NCBI GenBank assembly: GCA_022494885.1
Contig: JAGVSM010002936.1
Coordinates: forward strand, 186,001 to 250,000
Origin: Micrasema longulum
Taxonomy: Eukaryota; Arthropoda; Insecta; Trichoptera; Brachycentridae
Direction: 5' to 3'
DNA: 64,000 nt
Made by a program: the position numbers and the translations under genes. Shown here piece by piece: positions 45,140 to 56,665 of this stretch (position 1 is its first letter; the number at the start of each line of letters is the position of its first letter). Below the pieces are notes generated by a model. That model did not search any database. It saw only the letters and a program-made list of their open reading frames with translations, and was not told the DNA's origin.

Positions 45140-45480
45140 AATATGTTAAATAACCCCACTTCGCCTGTTTATCTGAGAGAGCTCTTTCAACCTCTATCAC
45201 AACATGGACTATCTCTTCGCTCTAGTAACGAGACAACCCTTTCATCGCTCTAATTTTCTTACCTCCTCTTTCACAGCATTAACTGCTTGACAGTGGAATA
45301 ATCTACCCATTAATGTTAGAGACGCCCTTCTTTCATTACATTTAAATCAAGATTGAAATGTCACAAAAACGTCACTTTTGGACTTGTGGCACCATTATCG
45401 GTCAGGTGCGAAATGCATTAAATGATGAAACACAATAAATTGCCAGAATAAAATAAAAACAAAAAAATACATAAATAAAA
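45140..45480 (+). pseudogene. CR1/L2-like reverse transcriptase remnant
   Basis: In broken frames: NNPTSPVYLRELFQPLSQHG, then LSLRSSNETTL, and after a shift RSNFLTSSFTALTA and QWNNLPINVRDALLSL. This is the C-terminal WN-LP region. Ends in an AATAAAA-type tail. Confidence 0.6.
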
Positions 45481-45644
45481 CAAAAAAAATGTACGGTTTT
45501 CTGACGTCATCGCGGAAAAGGGTAAATAGCAGACATCAACGCGTAGATAACAGAGAAAATATACAACTCTTTGTGATTTTCTTTTGCCTTTTCATAAATA
45601 TAAAATAACGTAATTGATAAGAGTTTAACCGGTAGACATTTATT

Positions 45645-45718
45645 ACGACTGAGAAGGAAAACATTTTCAAAAGGAAGGAATATGAAAGTCTCGATATTTA
45701 CAGGACTTATGACCTGCA
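45645..45718 (+). repeat. Family R fragment
   Basis: GACTGAGAAGGAAAACATTT and GATATTTACAGGACTTATGA match the family R start. It ends at the TTTATTTATT tail of the next element. Confidence 0.5.
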
Positions 45719-46805
45719 AATTTATTTATTTATTCAAAATTACACTCGTTTTAAATATAAGTGAACTTATAAAGGCTTTTTAGGCTGTGCCCGTGTAAAG
45801 CCATAATAATTTACAATAAAAAATACATGGTAAAATTAATTAGATACAAACATGTGATGCAATATAATAACAATCTAGAAGAACAAGGTAAAAGTAATCT
45901 TTACGTATATAATTTCTCTGAACGTGTGATGTCACTGCACTCATCTTAAACGGCTTAACCGATTTACGTGCGGTTTTCAGCGAAATGTAGTTCTTTGCGC
46001 TGCGCATGTTCGTCGATATTAAAATTTTCAATCGAATATGTAAAAAAGGAGTTAGAAGCATAAATATGTTTTTCATTGATCTACTAGGGTTGCATTCAAC
46101 TAGAATGTATATACAAAAAATGGAAGGATGTTGTTTTTTCGTGTTTAAAAAAAGTTTTTTTTTTATGTTTACAAACAACATTCGCTTTTTATGGATCAGA
46201 TTATTTCCTAACATTTCTTATAATTTTTTCCCATTTATTTCTTTTTACTGGAATTTTGGTAATACTAAAATAAAATTAACTGACATTCAATACATTTTTG
46301 AAAATCGCGTTCATAAGTAAAGTGCACCCCTGTTGGTGAGAAGAACGAGTTTGACATTTGTAAAAAGAATTCTATATTTAGCAATGAATTGTTTTATGTT
46401 TTGGTATTCAATCATACACAAGTACCTAGGTGCCTGCTTATCAATGTAAAGTCTTTTCCAAGGTAATAGTAGGCAAGCCAACGTTCGGCCAGGACAACGT
46501 CTGTCGGGTCCGCTAGTAAATAATAAAATTCCATAGAATACAATTTAAAAAAAGATAATCAGACATAAATATTAAAATATAAATTATTCATACATAATCA
46601 AATATAGAAAATAATAGTATCATTGAAATAAATAGAAAAATAATATATATTTAAAAACATAATTGAAATGATAATTGAGATATGGTTTCTAGAAATTAAG
46701 TCTACACTGTACTAAGAAATAAGAGTAATAAATAATGTGCCAAATAAGATTAAATACTAAATTAAATAATACAAAAATACGTAATGAAAAAACATAAAAA
46801 TATTA
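45719..46805 (-). mobile_element. Jockey-like 3' region (J4), copy 1, with Helitron insert
   Basis: Left end is the element's 3' tail (TTTATTTATTTATT), then GGCTTTTTAGGCTGTGCCCG and, beyond the insert, CCATAGAATACAATTT and GATAATTGAGATATGGTTTC. These match 52397-53180 collinearly once 45898-46516 is removed. Confidence 0.7.
45898..46516 (+). mobile_element. Non-autonomous Helitron, 619 bp
   Basis: Begins TCTTTACGTATATAATTTC and ends GTCTGTCGGGTCCGCTAG, with a small hairpin (GACA-ACGTC-TGTC) about 10 bases before the terminal CTAG. It lies between A and T with no target duplication. The 5' part (TTAAACGGCTTAACCGATTT) is typical of insect Helitrons. The open frame 46006-46320 inside is not Rep/helicase. 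Orientation is from the TC-to-CTAG order. Confidence 0.8.
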
Positions 46806-46819
46806 TTAAAAATGGCTTA

Positions 46820-46895
46820 AAAAATTATTTAAGTGGTTACTTTAGACACTGTATAACATTTACAATTTTGCCTTTGTTTAAAAATCCACATTTAA
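46820..46895 (+). repeat. Family R fragment
   Basis: ATTTAAGTGGTTACTTTAGA and AATTTTGCCTTTGTTTAAAA match the middle of family R. Confidence 0.45.
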
Positions 46896-47154
46896 TATAA
46901 ATAACTTCCCTGAGCAGTAGTTAAATGTCTACTAACATTTCGATTTTTTTTTGTATTTGATTGATTATTTAAAAGTTTCAACAGGTTATTAAATAAACCC
47001 TTATGGATTGGTATAAAAACAAATTAATAAACATGTCAATAAATTTATATATAAAAGGTATGATCAAACCAACATACGTTACAGTAAACAACATAATATA
47101 AGGAAAAAATGTTCAAATTTTTTAAAAATTAATTATTAATATTAATATACAAAT

Positions 47155-47260
47155 TGATCGCAACATGAAGGAAAAACATTTTTGGGAAGGAAATATGGGA
47201 GTCTAGGCATTTACAGGGCTTTTGACCTGTCGTTGCCTGGTGAAAGTGGCCGCTTTACTG
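47155..47260 (+). repeat. Family R dispersed repeat, 5' half
   Basis: GGAAAAACATTTTTGGGAAG, GTCTAGGCATTTACAGGGC and GTGGCCGCTTTACTG. Confidence 0.6.
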
Positions 47261-47481
47261 CCAATTCACCTACTAGACAACGCCTAAAAAAAAAATCCAA
47301 TTTTTACATCAAATATGTTTTTCCCTTCTGTTGCAATAAATTTAAATATTAATAACTCTCCAGGAAGGAAATGCAACCTACCTACAAACATTTCAACGTA
47401 TTTAAAACATTTTTTAATATTAATGGTATATTTTTGGACTCCCGTGAAGTTGGATTCGTTTCGATGCACTATGGACCATAA

Positions 47482-48015
47482 AAGTTAATTTTTGGTCTTA
47501 GGAAATATGACCACATTTCTGATTATCGTAGGCAACTGAAATGGCTCAAAATTAGACAGCGGAGAGACTATCACTCCCTCTCGCTTCTGTTCAATGTACT
47601 TCATAGTCCTAACGCTCCTATATACCTGTGTGAAAAATTTCAGCGCTTATCAGTTCATGGTTTACCTCTTCGTTCTAATTCTCAAGGCACTCTCTTAATA
47701 CCCATACACAATTCCTCTTTCTTCTCTAACTCATATAGTGTCCATGCGGCTCGACTGTGGAATCATCTCCCATCCACCATCAAAGATGTTACTACATTAT
47801 CTCTGTTTAAATCACGTCTGAAGAAACATCTCCTTTCTCTTCCTTAATCTCTCCTCCTTTCCTTTTTCCTCTTTCCGCTTTTTTCCTTTTTCCCATTGAG
47901 TAATAGTTTTGATTTAAGGTAATTTATAAACAAATACGTTTATTTCTATTTTTATATACTTTTAACTTTTTAATCTTTTTTTTTTTTCAATTGAATATGT
48001 TCTGTAACTTGAATT
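47482..48015 (+). pseudogene. CR1/L2-like reverse transcriptase end and 3' UTR
   Basis: A frame without an ATG start runs from 47482 to the stop at 47845-47847 (121 codons): FGLRKYDHISDYRRQLKWLK, RQRRDYHSLSLLFNVLHSP, APIYLCEKFQRLSVHGLPL, then AARLWNHLPSTIKDVTT and FKSRLKKHLL. This is the thumb/C-terminal part of a CR1/L2-type polymerase, uninterrupted and therefore relatively young. The 3' UTR ends in AATAAAACTTTTATTTTATT. The 5' part including endonuclease and YxDD is absent. Confidence 0.7.
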
Positions 48016-48039
48016 ATAAAAATAAAACTTTTATTTTAT

Positions 48040-48140
48040 TGGTTGGTTGGAAGAAAATGCCATTTGGCAATAAGCCCGCCAATGTACAAATAACATTATG
48101 TACAAAAAGTTAAATAAAAAAAAATAAAAAAAATAAAAGT
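48040..48140 (+). mobile_element. Jockey-like 3' terminus
   Basis: GCCATTTGGCAATAAGCCCG, then CCAATGTAC and an A-rich tail, a word combination typical of arthropod non-LTR 3' ends. 48141-49045 shows no gene. Confidence 0.4.
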
Positions 48141-49050
48141 TGGTTTAGGATCAAAAGTCTACAATTCTTTTATTTTTAGAGGTATATTTTTAAAAAATAC
48201 CCTTATGTAAAATAGTCTCAAAGGCTTCAAATGAAGCAAATTTAATTATAATATTTATATTTTCACACAAAAAATATTAAAAATAATTTTGAAAACATAA
48301 AAAATGGTGTTTGTTTGATTATAATATGTACACAAAAGATATATCATTATATCGATGGGTAATTATTATTATTATTTAATGACAAATACCTATCAATAAA
48401 TGATTAAATAATGAATAACAAACTTATTCGAAAATATTTTTCATAAATAGTCTACATTTGAAACCGCCGTAGTTAGCGGTTTTTGGTTTTCTGACTTTTA
48501 TCACATTTTTCACAATAACTCAATGATAGACAAATTTTGGAAGCTGATTTTTATAAATGTTTTTTTAAAATACCTATACTACAAAACAACAATAAATGTA
48601 AACCATGGGGAGACGTAGATGACTGTCAAAAGTCTCGATGAACTTAATTTTTTTACAATATTATTTTATTGCATAATTATTTTAATGTGTATATATTTAT
48701 AATGATTTTTTTTATGTTTTAGTTGTTTTACAATGTTTAAAAGATAAAATTTTCAGACATATATAATACATTATATCTTTTCCTCCAAAGTTTAATAAGA
48801 AATTAACTTTTAAAATGATGAAATGACTGTTCACTGTGTGAAACACAAGTGACTGTATTTAAAATGGTATCCGTAAAAAAAATACAGTTTGTGGCATTGA
48901 AAAAAAAAATATAATATTCACTCAATTTCAATTCCTAACATTATTTTATAGTTTTGACTCTTAAACTTTTCAAAATATTTATTAAAATGTGTCAGTAGCA
49001 ACATTGGTAAAAATCACTTGTGATATGCCATTGTTTTACCATTTTCCATG

Positions 49051-49095
49051 GTGCGATGTTTCGGCTACCATTGCAGGAGTAAACATCTTCAGGGT
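49051..49095 (-). ncRNA. Hammerhead ribozyme-like motif, family C
   Basis: Minus strand: CC, core CUGAAGA, stem II GUUUAC and GUAGCC (five of six pairs) around UCCUGCAAUG, GAAA, then CAUC where CGUC would be the expected palindrome plus cleavage site. Helix I is weak. Probably a decayed copy. Confidence 0.4.
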
Positions 49096-49335
49096 CTTTG
49101 CATAAACCTAGAAATTACAGTGCACGAATAATAAAAGGGGCAACAAATTGAAATACACAAACACCCAAATAACATAAACAAAGACGACGGGCTAAAATTA
49201 AACTCAATGTGGTTCCCGGCTCTACACACTACAAAACTGACACGGAGTCTACCGACTGCGACACGGTACAAATCACTACCACATAAACACAGTCTTTAAA
49301 AAATCCTTTCGTCAGCGAATGCACGCGATGTAATT

Positions 49336-49581
49336 CCAGGGCCCCGATTACTATGGGAAGTCAACAGAGTTATCTTCGACTATCTATAAAGAAAAACCAG
49401 TATTTGTGTACGAAAATGAGTATATTTGCATGTACATTTAATTTTTTTTCGTCGGTAACCTATAATTGAACATGTTTAGAAGAAAAAAATTGTATGCATA
49501 TCTGCTTTTCATACAGAAAACTTAACTTTACTTTGTACATAAAATTTAAGATAAACGTTTACTTCGCATATCGCTGCCCTA
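49336..49581. mobile_element. GGGCCCCGATTA MITE, copy 2
   Basis: CCAGGGCCCCGATTACTATG at the left, internal TCGGTAACCTATAATTGAAC and CTTTGTACATAAAATTTAAG, and a weak right end. Same family as 9172-9422. Confidence 0.55.
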
Positions 49582-49863
49582 GTTCTTGTATATTCAATAG
49601 ATCATTAATTTTTAGCAACATTGAGTTCTGAATGCCAATACGAATATGTTCATTATCTTATTACGCGTCCATGTAGCTAAATAATATTATTTTTTTCTGA
49701 ATTTAATAGTATTTTCAGATTTTTTTTATTGCCAATCTCCACTTACTGATTTTTCTCAATTAACTTTAAAAACTAAAAAAAAATCTCTTGTAAAATTTTC
49801 AAAATGGTCTTACATGTTTGTGCAACTATTGTGATAAAGATGTATAGTGGGTTTTGTGTATTA

Positions 49864-49903
49864 GTGTCCTGATGAAGATACGGGTGTTTTGAAACCGGTA
49901 GGC
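49864..49903 (+). ncRNA. Hammerhead ribozyme-like motif, family A
   Basis: GUGUC, core CUGAUGA (intact), stem II weakened (GAUAC against GUUUU), GAAA intact, CCGG, GUA and GGC. Downstream AGTGGTTATATACC is shared with the copy at 44333. Confidence 0.5.
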
Positions 49904-50477
49904 ATAGAAAATTCGGTAAGTGGTTATATACCTTTAAATATTTATAAACGCTGTATTTATTGGAAACAAACATTTTTCGCTTTTCGTACCAATTTCGACC
50001 CAACCTTATCAGAAATCGAACCCTTAACCACCTACATGAAACTTCACAATAAAGAAGTTCAGTGTTTTTTTTTTGTTAATATAAATTTTAAAAAAATATT
50101 GATTTTTATTTACCGTGATTTTTAACCCGTAACCGTAACCCCAATGATTTTTTAAAGTTTTGAAATTTTTTTATTTCTCCACACTTGAGTTGTCGTCGGT
50201 AAGTTGAGCTAACATTTAAAAGAGAACCCCGTACGTAAAATAAAACACGCTAAACAAGGCTTCCCGGAAACCGGAAATCTATCACAACACATAATTAATT
50301 AGCTTTTCTAAACAGCTGTTGACCAGAGCCTATGACGAATTAAAGGAGTTCATTTTTATCAAAACTTATTTTTATGAATTTTTTCATGAATTTTATTTTA
50401 TAAGGTAATTTAACAAAGATACATACTAGAAAACATATAATTTAAATGTATTCGTCGATACAATTTTACATGCATAT

Positions 50478-50932
50478 ACACGATTATTCAGGGCTAGAGC
50501 GCGAAACATCAGAGGAAAATTCCTCATGGTAAGCTTTAAAAAAAATCCTAATAATTTTTTTCCAAAAAGTTTTTTTTTTTTTAATAATATTTTTTATGAT
50601 CTCAAAACGTACTAAATCCTTAATTTCTCGGAGAAGCAGTCCCTCCACAAACACCTACCCCTCTCCTACCCAGCCGCTTCCCTTGTCCGCGTCTGGTGCG
50701 TATCGCTTCGTTGGTCAAATACGTTTTGATCGCATTTTTTTTTGTCGGGGAGGGGTAGGCGTTTGCGAAAGGGATTCTAGTCCGAGAAATAAAAGATTTA
50801 CTCCATTTTGAGATCATAACAAAATATTATTTTTTTAAAAAGACTTTGGAATAAAAATATTTGTTTTTTTTTAAAGCTCGCCATGAGGAATGTTCCTCTG
50901 AAGTTTCGCGGTATGGCCCTGAAAAACCGTGT
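50478..50932. mobile_element. Foldback MITE with CACGG ends, copy 1
   Basis: Ends ACACGATTATTCAGGGC and GGCCCTGAAAAACCGTGT; arms include GAGGAAAATTCCTCATGG, AATTTCTCGGAGAAGCAGTC and ACCCCTCTCC with complements on the other side. Open frames on both strands are by-products of the palindrome. Confidence 0.7.
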
Positions 50933-51229
50933 TTGTCTTACACAAAATAGATAGAAATACATTTGTTGTTTTTTTTATATACTTTTTTAATTTGTTATAC
51001 AGCGTACAAATACAATGAAAAATGAGTTTTACGATCTTAGAGAAACTACGCAGCTCTAATTTTTACAATGTGTAAGAAAACAATTTTTTTATCTAATTTC
51101 CCGCAGCATTGAGCTTCCTCTTTTTATTAATCATAATTATTTTACCGTGCCCTCTTAATTCTTTTTTTTTATTTTTGTTTTTATTTAAACCAATCGATAG
51201 GTATTGGATGAACTTTTATGGATATACAA

Positions 51230-51790
51230 ATTTATAAGGAGCCTGGAATATCGTTTTGGTAACATTGAAAATGATTACGGCGCATCTTTGATCAATTTTA
51301 ATATAGAATCACTACAAAAAAAAGCGCCTTAGATATGATTTAATTTTTCTTTTCAAAATTCTCAATAACATAGTTGATTCGCCGTATCTTTTACAAAATA
51401 TTGGTTTCCGTTGTCCTCTTCGCTATACTAGATTAAATTCCCTTTTTTATGTACCAACTTGTATATGTGCCGCATGTAATGTATATGTTTGTGTATGTTT
51501 TATATGTGCGTTCATGTGTGTGCGTGGATGGCTCAGAGTGTACATTCGGTATTTTTTATTTATTTTAATTTATTACCTCCATGGAAAACGCAAATGTCAA
51601 CAATTATCCTTTTTTCACTTAAAATTCTTATTTATTTTTTATTTTTTGTCACATTTAATGTTTATATCTTTTTAATTTATGAAAACTTAATTGGTCTTTT
51701 TATGTTAAAGAATTGTTGTTTTTAATACTGATTTTGTATGACTGTATGTTTTCTAAATAAAATAAAATAAAAAATAAAATAAACAAATAC
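51230..51790 (+). pseudogene. Jockey-like reverse transcriptase C-terminus (J6)
   Basis: After a frame slip in an A-run near 51325: KRLRYDLIFLFKILNNIVDS, then LQNIGFRCPLRYTR and LNSLFYVPT. The remainder is 3' UTR, ending in AATAAAATAAAATAAA. The copy is short and broken. Confidence 0.6.
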
Positions 51791-52396
51791 AAACAAATAT
51801 TTAAAGGTTATTAAATTAAGATGTAAAAAGAGTAATCAAAACATAAGTTACATATTGTAAATAGCGTAATTTAAGAAAAAATATATAAATAAAGAGATAA
51901 TTATTATAACAGAGTGACAAGAGACGGAACATTATTGTTCGGTCGGTGAGTTTCATGTTTCGAAAAGTGAGTTAATAATTTATTTTTTGAATAACTCTCT
52001 TTGCTGTAGGAATACATCAACCGAGCTGTCTTTGGACACTTCATTGTAAAGCCTAAGCATTCTTGGCATTAGTAAAAAGAAGCCCGTGATGGTCCTGTAA
52101 TTTCCCACAGCAAATAAAGTGTTAGTACGAGTGGCGAGATTTGGAACATGATGTTGATTTGAGATAAAATATCTTGAGCATCCATCTTTCCGAATAAATG
52201 TATGATGAAGCTAAAGTTCTCCTGAATTTGGAATTCAATTAGCTTGGAGCTAAACATGTGAAATTATTCCAGTCTATCGAAATAATTATCTCAAGTATTG
52301 ATTAAATCGTTTCGATGGGTAATTATTCTGAAAAATTTGCCTTGCACGGATTCAATCCGCTTTTTATGGATGATGGGAGACCACAATATTATAGAA

Positions 52397-52753
<357 letters not shown>

Positions 52754-53280
52754 AATTACAAAATTAAATATTTATGAACTTATTAAGGCTTTTTAGGCTA
52801 TGCCCGTGTCAAGCCACAATAAATAACAATAAAAATACATAGTAACATTAATTAGATCAAATTATAATGACATAGAATCACAATCTAGAAAAAAAATGTG
52901 AATGTATTAAGTAATCAAATTCCAAAGAATACAATGCAAAAAAGATAATCATAAATAATTTTTAAAATATAAATTATACAAATTAAGAATCAGACATAAT
53001 CAAATATACAAAATAGTGGTATCATTAAAATCAACAAAATAATAGTAAAATATAGTAGTATAAAACAAAAAAATAACACAAAATAAGCATAATTGAAAAA
53101 TTGAAATATATAAAAGCATAATTGAAATGATAATTGAGTTATGTTTCTATAAATTCACTCAATTTTAGTAAGAAATATAAACTCTAATATGCTCCTGAAC
53201 CAGGATTTATAAAAAGTAATTGCAACAACTGGGCTTTTGAATGGTTTTGATATTCGTAGAATGAATCCGCAAGTTTTTAA
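52754..53280 (-). pseudogene. Jockey-like 3' region (J4), copy 2, with RT remnant
   Basis: GGCTTTTTAGGCTATGCCCG, TTCCAAAGAATACAATGC and GATAATTGAGTTATG match copy 1 without the Helitron. At 53268-53146 the minus strand reads GFILRISKPFKSPVVAITFY, then KSWFRSILEFI, the post-palm region of Jockey-type polymerases. Confidence 0.65.
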
Positions 53281-53713
53281 AGGTTTTTTGTTATTTTTTT
53301 ATATATTTTTTTAAATATTTATTATAAATACGGCCTAAGCTAATTACAACAGTTAAATGAAGAAATATGAATACAAGAAACTGAACAAAAATAACATAAA
53401 ACTATGTAGCAAAAACAAACACGGGCAATGCAATAATGTTATACAACAATCCAACTTCATCCCACACTGTTTTAGATAACGTTTTTTAGCGCGTTTTACG
53501 TTCTAAACACGCGATAACGAAACGTTCTCTGCGCGCGCTATACCGTTCAGAATACCAGCCCTGGGAGTCTAACGAATATATACAATTCTGTTTCCTAAAA
53601 TTAAGGTTTTTTTTCAAACTCGTAAAAATATTTTATTTTTTTGTTTTTGAACGACTTTAATGTACTAAATTGATATAAACAGTGGTGTAAGTGGAAAAGA
53701 AGGAACAGCTGAA

Positions 53714-53831
53714 TGTTACACAGTGCGTAAAGTGACTACTAAAACCAACCAATAACTGATCATACGCCCTGTAAATGGCATATGATAAGTTATTATCTGG
53801 TTTTAGTAGTCACTTTACGCACTGTGTAACT
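53714..53831. repeat. Inverted repeat derived from family R
   Basis: Arms of ~50 bp (GTTACACAGTGCGTAAAGTG, then ACTACTAAAACCA, and its complement) flank a short loop CGCCCTGTAAATGGCA. A second hairpin of the family, less perfect than 20590-20788. Confidence 0.75.
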
Positions 53832-54515
53832 CCATTCAATTTCCTCCTTTAAAAGTTCTCCATCTCAGTTTAAATGTATGTAAATAATAATTTAATATTA
53901 GCAGTAAATATAAAATCTTCAAATTGTCTCCGATGGAATAAAAATTATTCCTTGAATATAAAATGGAATTCATACGACTCATCACAAATCACGAATATTT
54001 TTCATAACCATTTTGATTATCCACCAACTTTACACTGACGTCAAAAATTTAATTTATTGCGTCCGCTTCGAGCCCGTCCGTCCCACACATCGCCAGCCAG
54101 TGCGGTGGTAAGTTTTGTACATGAGAACCAATCTTACATATCGACCATGCTCAGGTCAAAGGCATTAACCCATAATTCTGGAAAAACGATTTCATTATTT
54201 CAAATGTGTTTTAAACCAAGTGCATAGGTCTTACGCATATTCTGGCAAAATAATGTAAGTCAATAGACGCTGGAATTTCAAAACACGTTTGAACCGATTT
54301 TTCCAGAATTGTGGTTTAATATATTGGACCTAAACAGAGCCCATGTGTTCACATGTTGCGTCAGCTTTACAAATCGCAAGAGCTCCTGGAGATCATTAAG
54401 TCACAGTGTGCCAATGGTTCGAGCACGGTTGTATTTGTATTTATGTTTGTATGACATATTTAAGTAATCGCCGGAAAACATAACTTTACTTTACAGTACA
54501 ATTTTATTAAATATA

Positions 54516-54765
54516 CCTTATAAACGCAAAAATGTTCTACTAGACAAGTTTGGAGATGGATATCGTCGTCTCCCTGCTCAGGGACATGAATATATAACAA
54601 GGACAAGAAATAATATTATTTTTAATATTCTTTCACTTGACATAACATTTGGTCAAAGGTACTAGGTTTATTTATCTGCCAAATTGTTTAATAGGCTTCC
54701 CCATAAAATCAAGCTATCAGATAAAAAAAAATATTTCAAGTTTTTTTCAATACGACTGAAGCAAA
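54516..54765 (+). pseudogene. Non-LTR reverse transcriptase C-terminal remnant
   Basis: Frame from 54531: NVLLDKFGDGYRRLPAQGHE, TRTRNNIIFNILSLDITFGQ, a stop, then VYLSAKLFNRLPHKIKLSDK and KKYFKFFSIRLK. The KLFNxLPxxIK motif is typical of Jockey/CR1 C-termini. It is cut off by a SINE1 insertion. Confidence 0.6.
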
Positions 54766-55022
54766 TCGGCATCGTGGTGCAGTGGCCAGCGCATTTGCCT
54801 ACCACGCAAGAGGTCTCCAGTTTAATTCCCAACATGGTTGACATGAAATATTTATTTAAAAGGGTGTCTTTACACTAGAATATTTCATACTCCCTGGACT
54901 GGCGCCTGAAACGCAAGACTGATCATCTTACCTTAACGTAACAAAAAATGAGCAAAATACGCTGCGATGATTTACCAATGCAGTACCCTATGCACCATTA
55001 GGTGTGGAAAGGGAATGAAGAT
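54766..55022 (+). mobile_element. SINE1, near full length
   Basis: Head CGGCATCGTGGTGCAGTGGC, B-box region AGGTCTCCAGTTTAATTCCC, body with CCTATGCACCATTAGGTGTG and a GAAGATGAAGAAG tail. 55023-56005 shows no recognised gene. Confidence 0.7.
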
Positions 55023-56007
55023 GAAGAAGAAAAACAAGATGCAAATTAACATAGAAAAATATTTCCGTAAATTTCATTTTAAACACTGTACAGTCCTCTT
55101 AAAAAAGGTTTTCTTAGTAGAGAGGACTCTTAAGTTAATTTTGTATAAAGTTTTTTCATTCAGTTTTGTACATGTATATATTTTTTAACTTATAGAAGAA
55201 TGGACCTTACAAACAATCAAACATCATTTCAACCCTTATTAAATTTGTCGCTTCAGAAAACATGGCAAAGACCAATGTTGAATTTACGCGTCAACGTTGT
55301 TTAATTTACGATGGCCGAGGGATTTTTTGAAACTTGAAAATTACAATATTTTCTTGAGGTACAAAAATCAGAGTAATAAGTCAGAATCGATGGAATATAC
55401 AATATTTTATTCGCCTCGTATTTAAGTCAAATCACTAAGAGCCGAAAATGCAAATGATTGAATTTGAAAATATGTCTCTTAAGAATATATTTTAAGCGTG
55501 CAGTGGTCCAACTTAAGGAAATTCAAATTCAGCGATGCATCAATTTCCGATTATAACATTCACAAAAATTAAGTTATTCTGTAGAACCATAATCACGCTT
55601 GCCTACTTTAAAAGTTATAAGATTTTCAAATGATAAATTTTCACTACTAACGTGCGTTTTTCGGACTAACTTTCAATCAAATCTATATCTACCTAGCCAT
55701 CCTTCCAATTTCAATAATTCTACGTGTGAGTGCCACCACCAAGTGAGCTGTGCCAGCTTCCGTTTAGACCGCCAGCTCTATACAAGCTGTACCAGTGTCT
55801 CACGCCTGCCAGCTTCACCAGCCAGGTTCCATCACAGGTCAAGCTACATTATCAGCAGGTTATGGGAGTTGCGCAACCTTCCTTCCCCAACAATACAGTC
55901 CACTATCTAAATTTTTCTCCTCCTAGGACGATGTATTTTTCAAACCTCGTCCTCTCCTCAACATGCATAGTTGCAGTAGTAAGTCGCTTTCGTACAGGCT
56001 TGCCAAG

Positions 56008-56130
56008 GTATAGGAACATAACATGAGTCTATGACTGATCACCTTACCGCCATGTAACAGGTAATCGAAACAAGTCGCATTTCGTTTATCAATGTAGTGC
56101 CCTGTGCACCTGTTGGTGGGTGGTTTGATT
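56008..56130 (+). mobile_element. SINE1, 3' half
   Basis: ACTGATCACCTTACCGCCAT, CAATGTAGTGCCCTGTGCAC and GGTGGGTGG. Confidence 0.55.
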
Positions 56131-56317
56131 CCCGCCAAATATTATTATGAAAACAAATATTTTTTTCTCAATTGGTCTGGGTGTTGTAGTATATTTTTTA
56201 TGCCTTCCTTCCATATTATTTTTGTTCCTTTTTAAAAAAAAGGGATTTGTGATTATAACGTAATGTTTATTTACTACCTTAAGTAAGTTAATATTACATG
56301 TATATATTTTACTTTAA

Positions 56318-56632
56318 TTTATTATTTAAATAAAACACGAGTGATGCTTTAATCCACAAATTTGGAATATCCAGTGACCGGTTTCATCGCTTTCGCGACA
56401 TCTTCGAGACTGGTATCTTTATTAAAAATTTATTAAAAGTTAAATGTATTTATACAGAACAGAGGTAAGGATACATAATTCAAAGTTATATGTAAGTAAA
56501 TTAAATTAAGTTATTTTTATCTTAATGATCATTAATGCGATGAAAGCGATGAAACCGGTCACTGGATATTCCAAATTTGTGGATTAAAGTATCACTCGTG
56601 TTTTATTTATATAATAAATTACAATGAACTTC
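56318..56632. repeat. Head-to-head inverted pair of hammerhead-repeat family B
   Basis: Arms of ~80 bp, nearly exact: AAACACGAGTGATGCTTTAA, CCACAAATTTGGAATATCC and AGTGACCGGTTTCATCGC at the left, complements at the right (56536-56632). The left arm keeps a whole ribozyme-like motif, the right arm only its 3' half. Confidence 0.75.
56371..56413 (-). ncRNA. Hammerhead ribozyme-like motif, family B
   Basis: Minus strand: CCAGU and ACUGG form a perfect 5-bp helix I; the core reads CUCGAAGA (CUGAAGA with one extra C); stem II GUCGC-GAAA-GCGAU; then GAAA, CCGG palindrome and GUC cleavage triplet. Everything fits except the extra C. Confidence 0.6.
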
Positions 56633-56665
56633 CATCAAGAATTTTCACTTACAAACTTGAATGTT

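Noticed and set aside
46006..46320. 104-residue frame as a gene
   Set aside because: Lies wholly inside the non-autonomous Helitron and is AT-driven, without Rep or helicase motifs.
50596..50817. Two opposed frames starting MISK
   Set aside because: They mirror each other because the MITE is palindromic.
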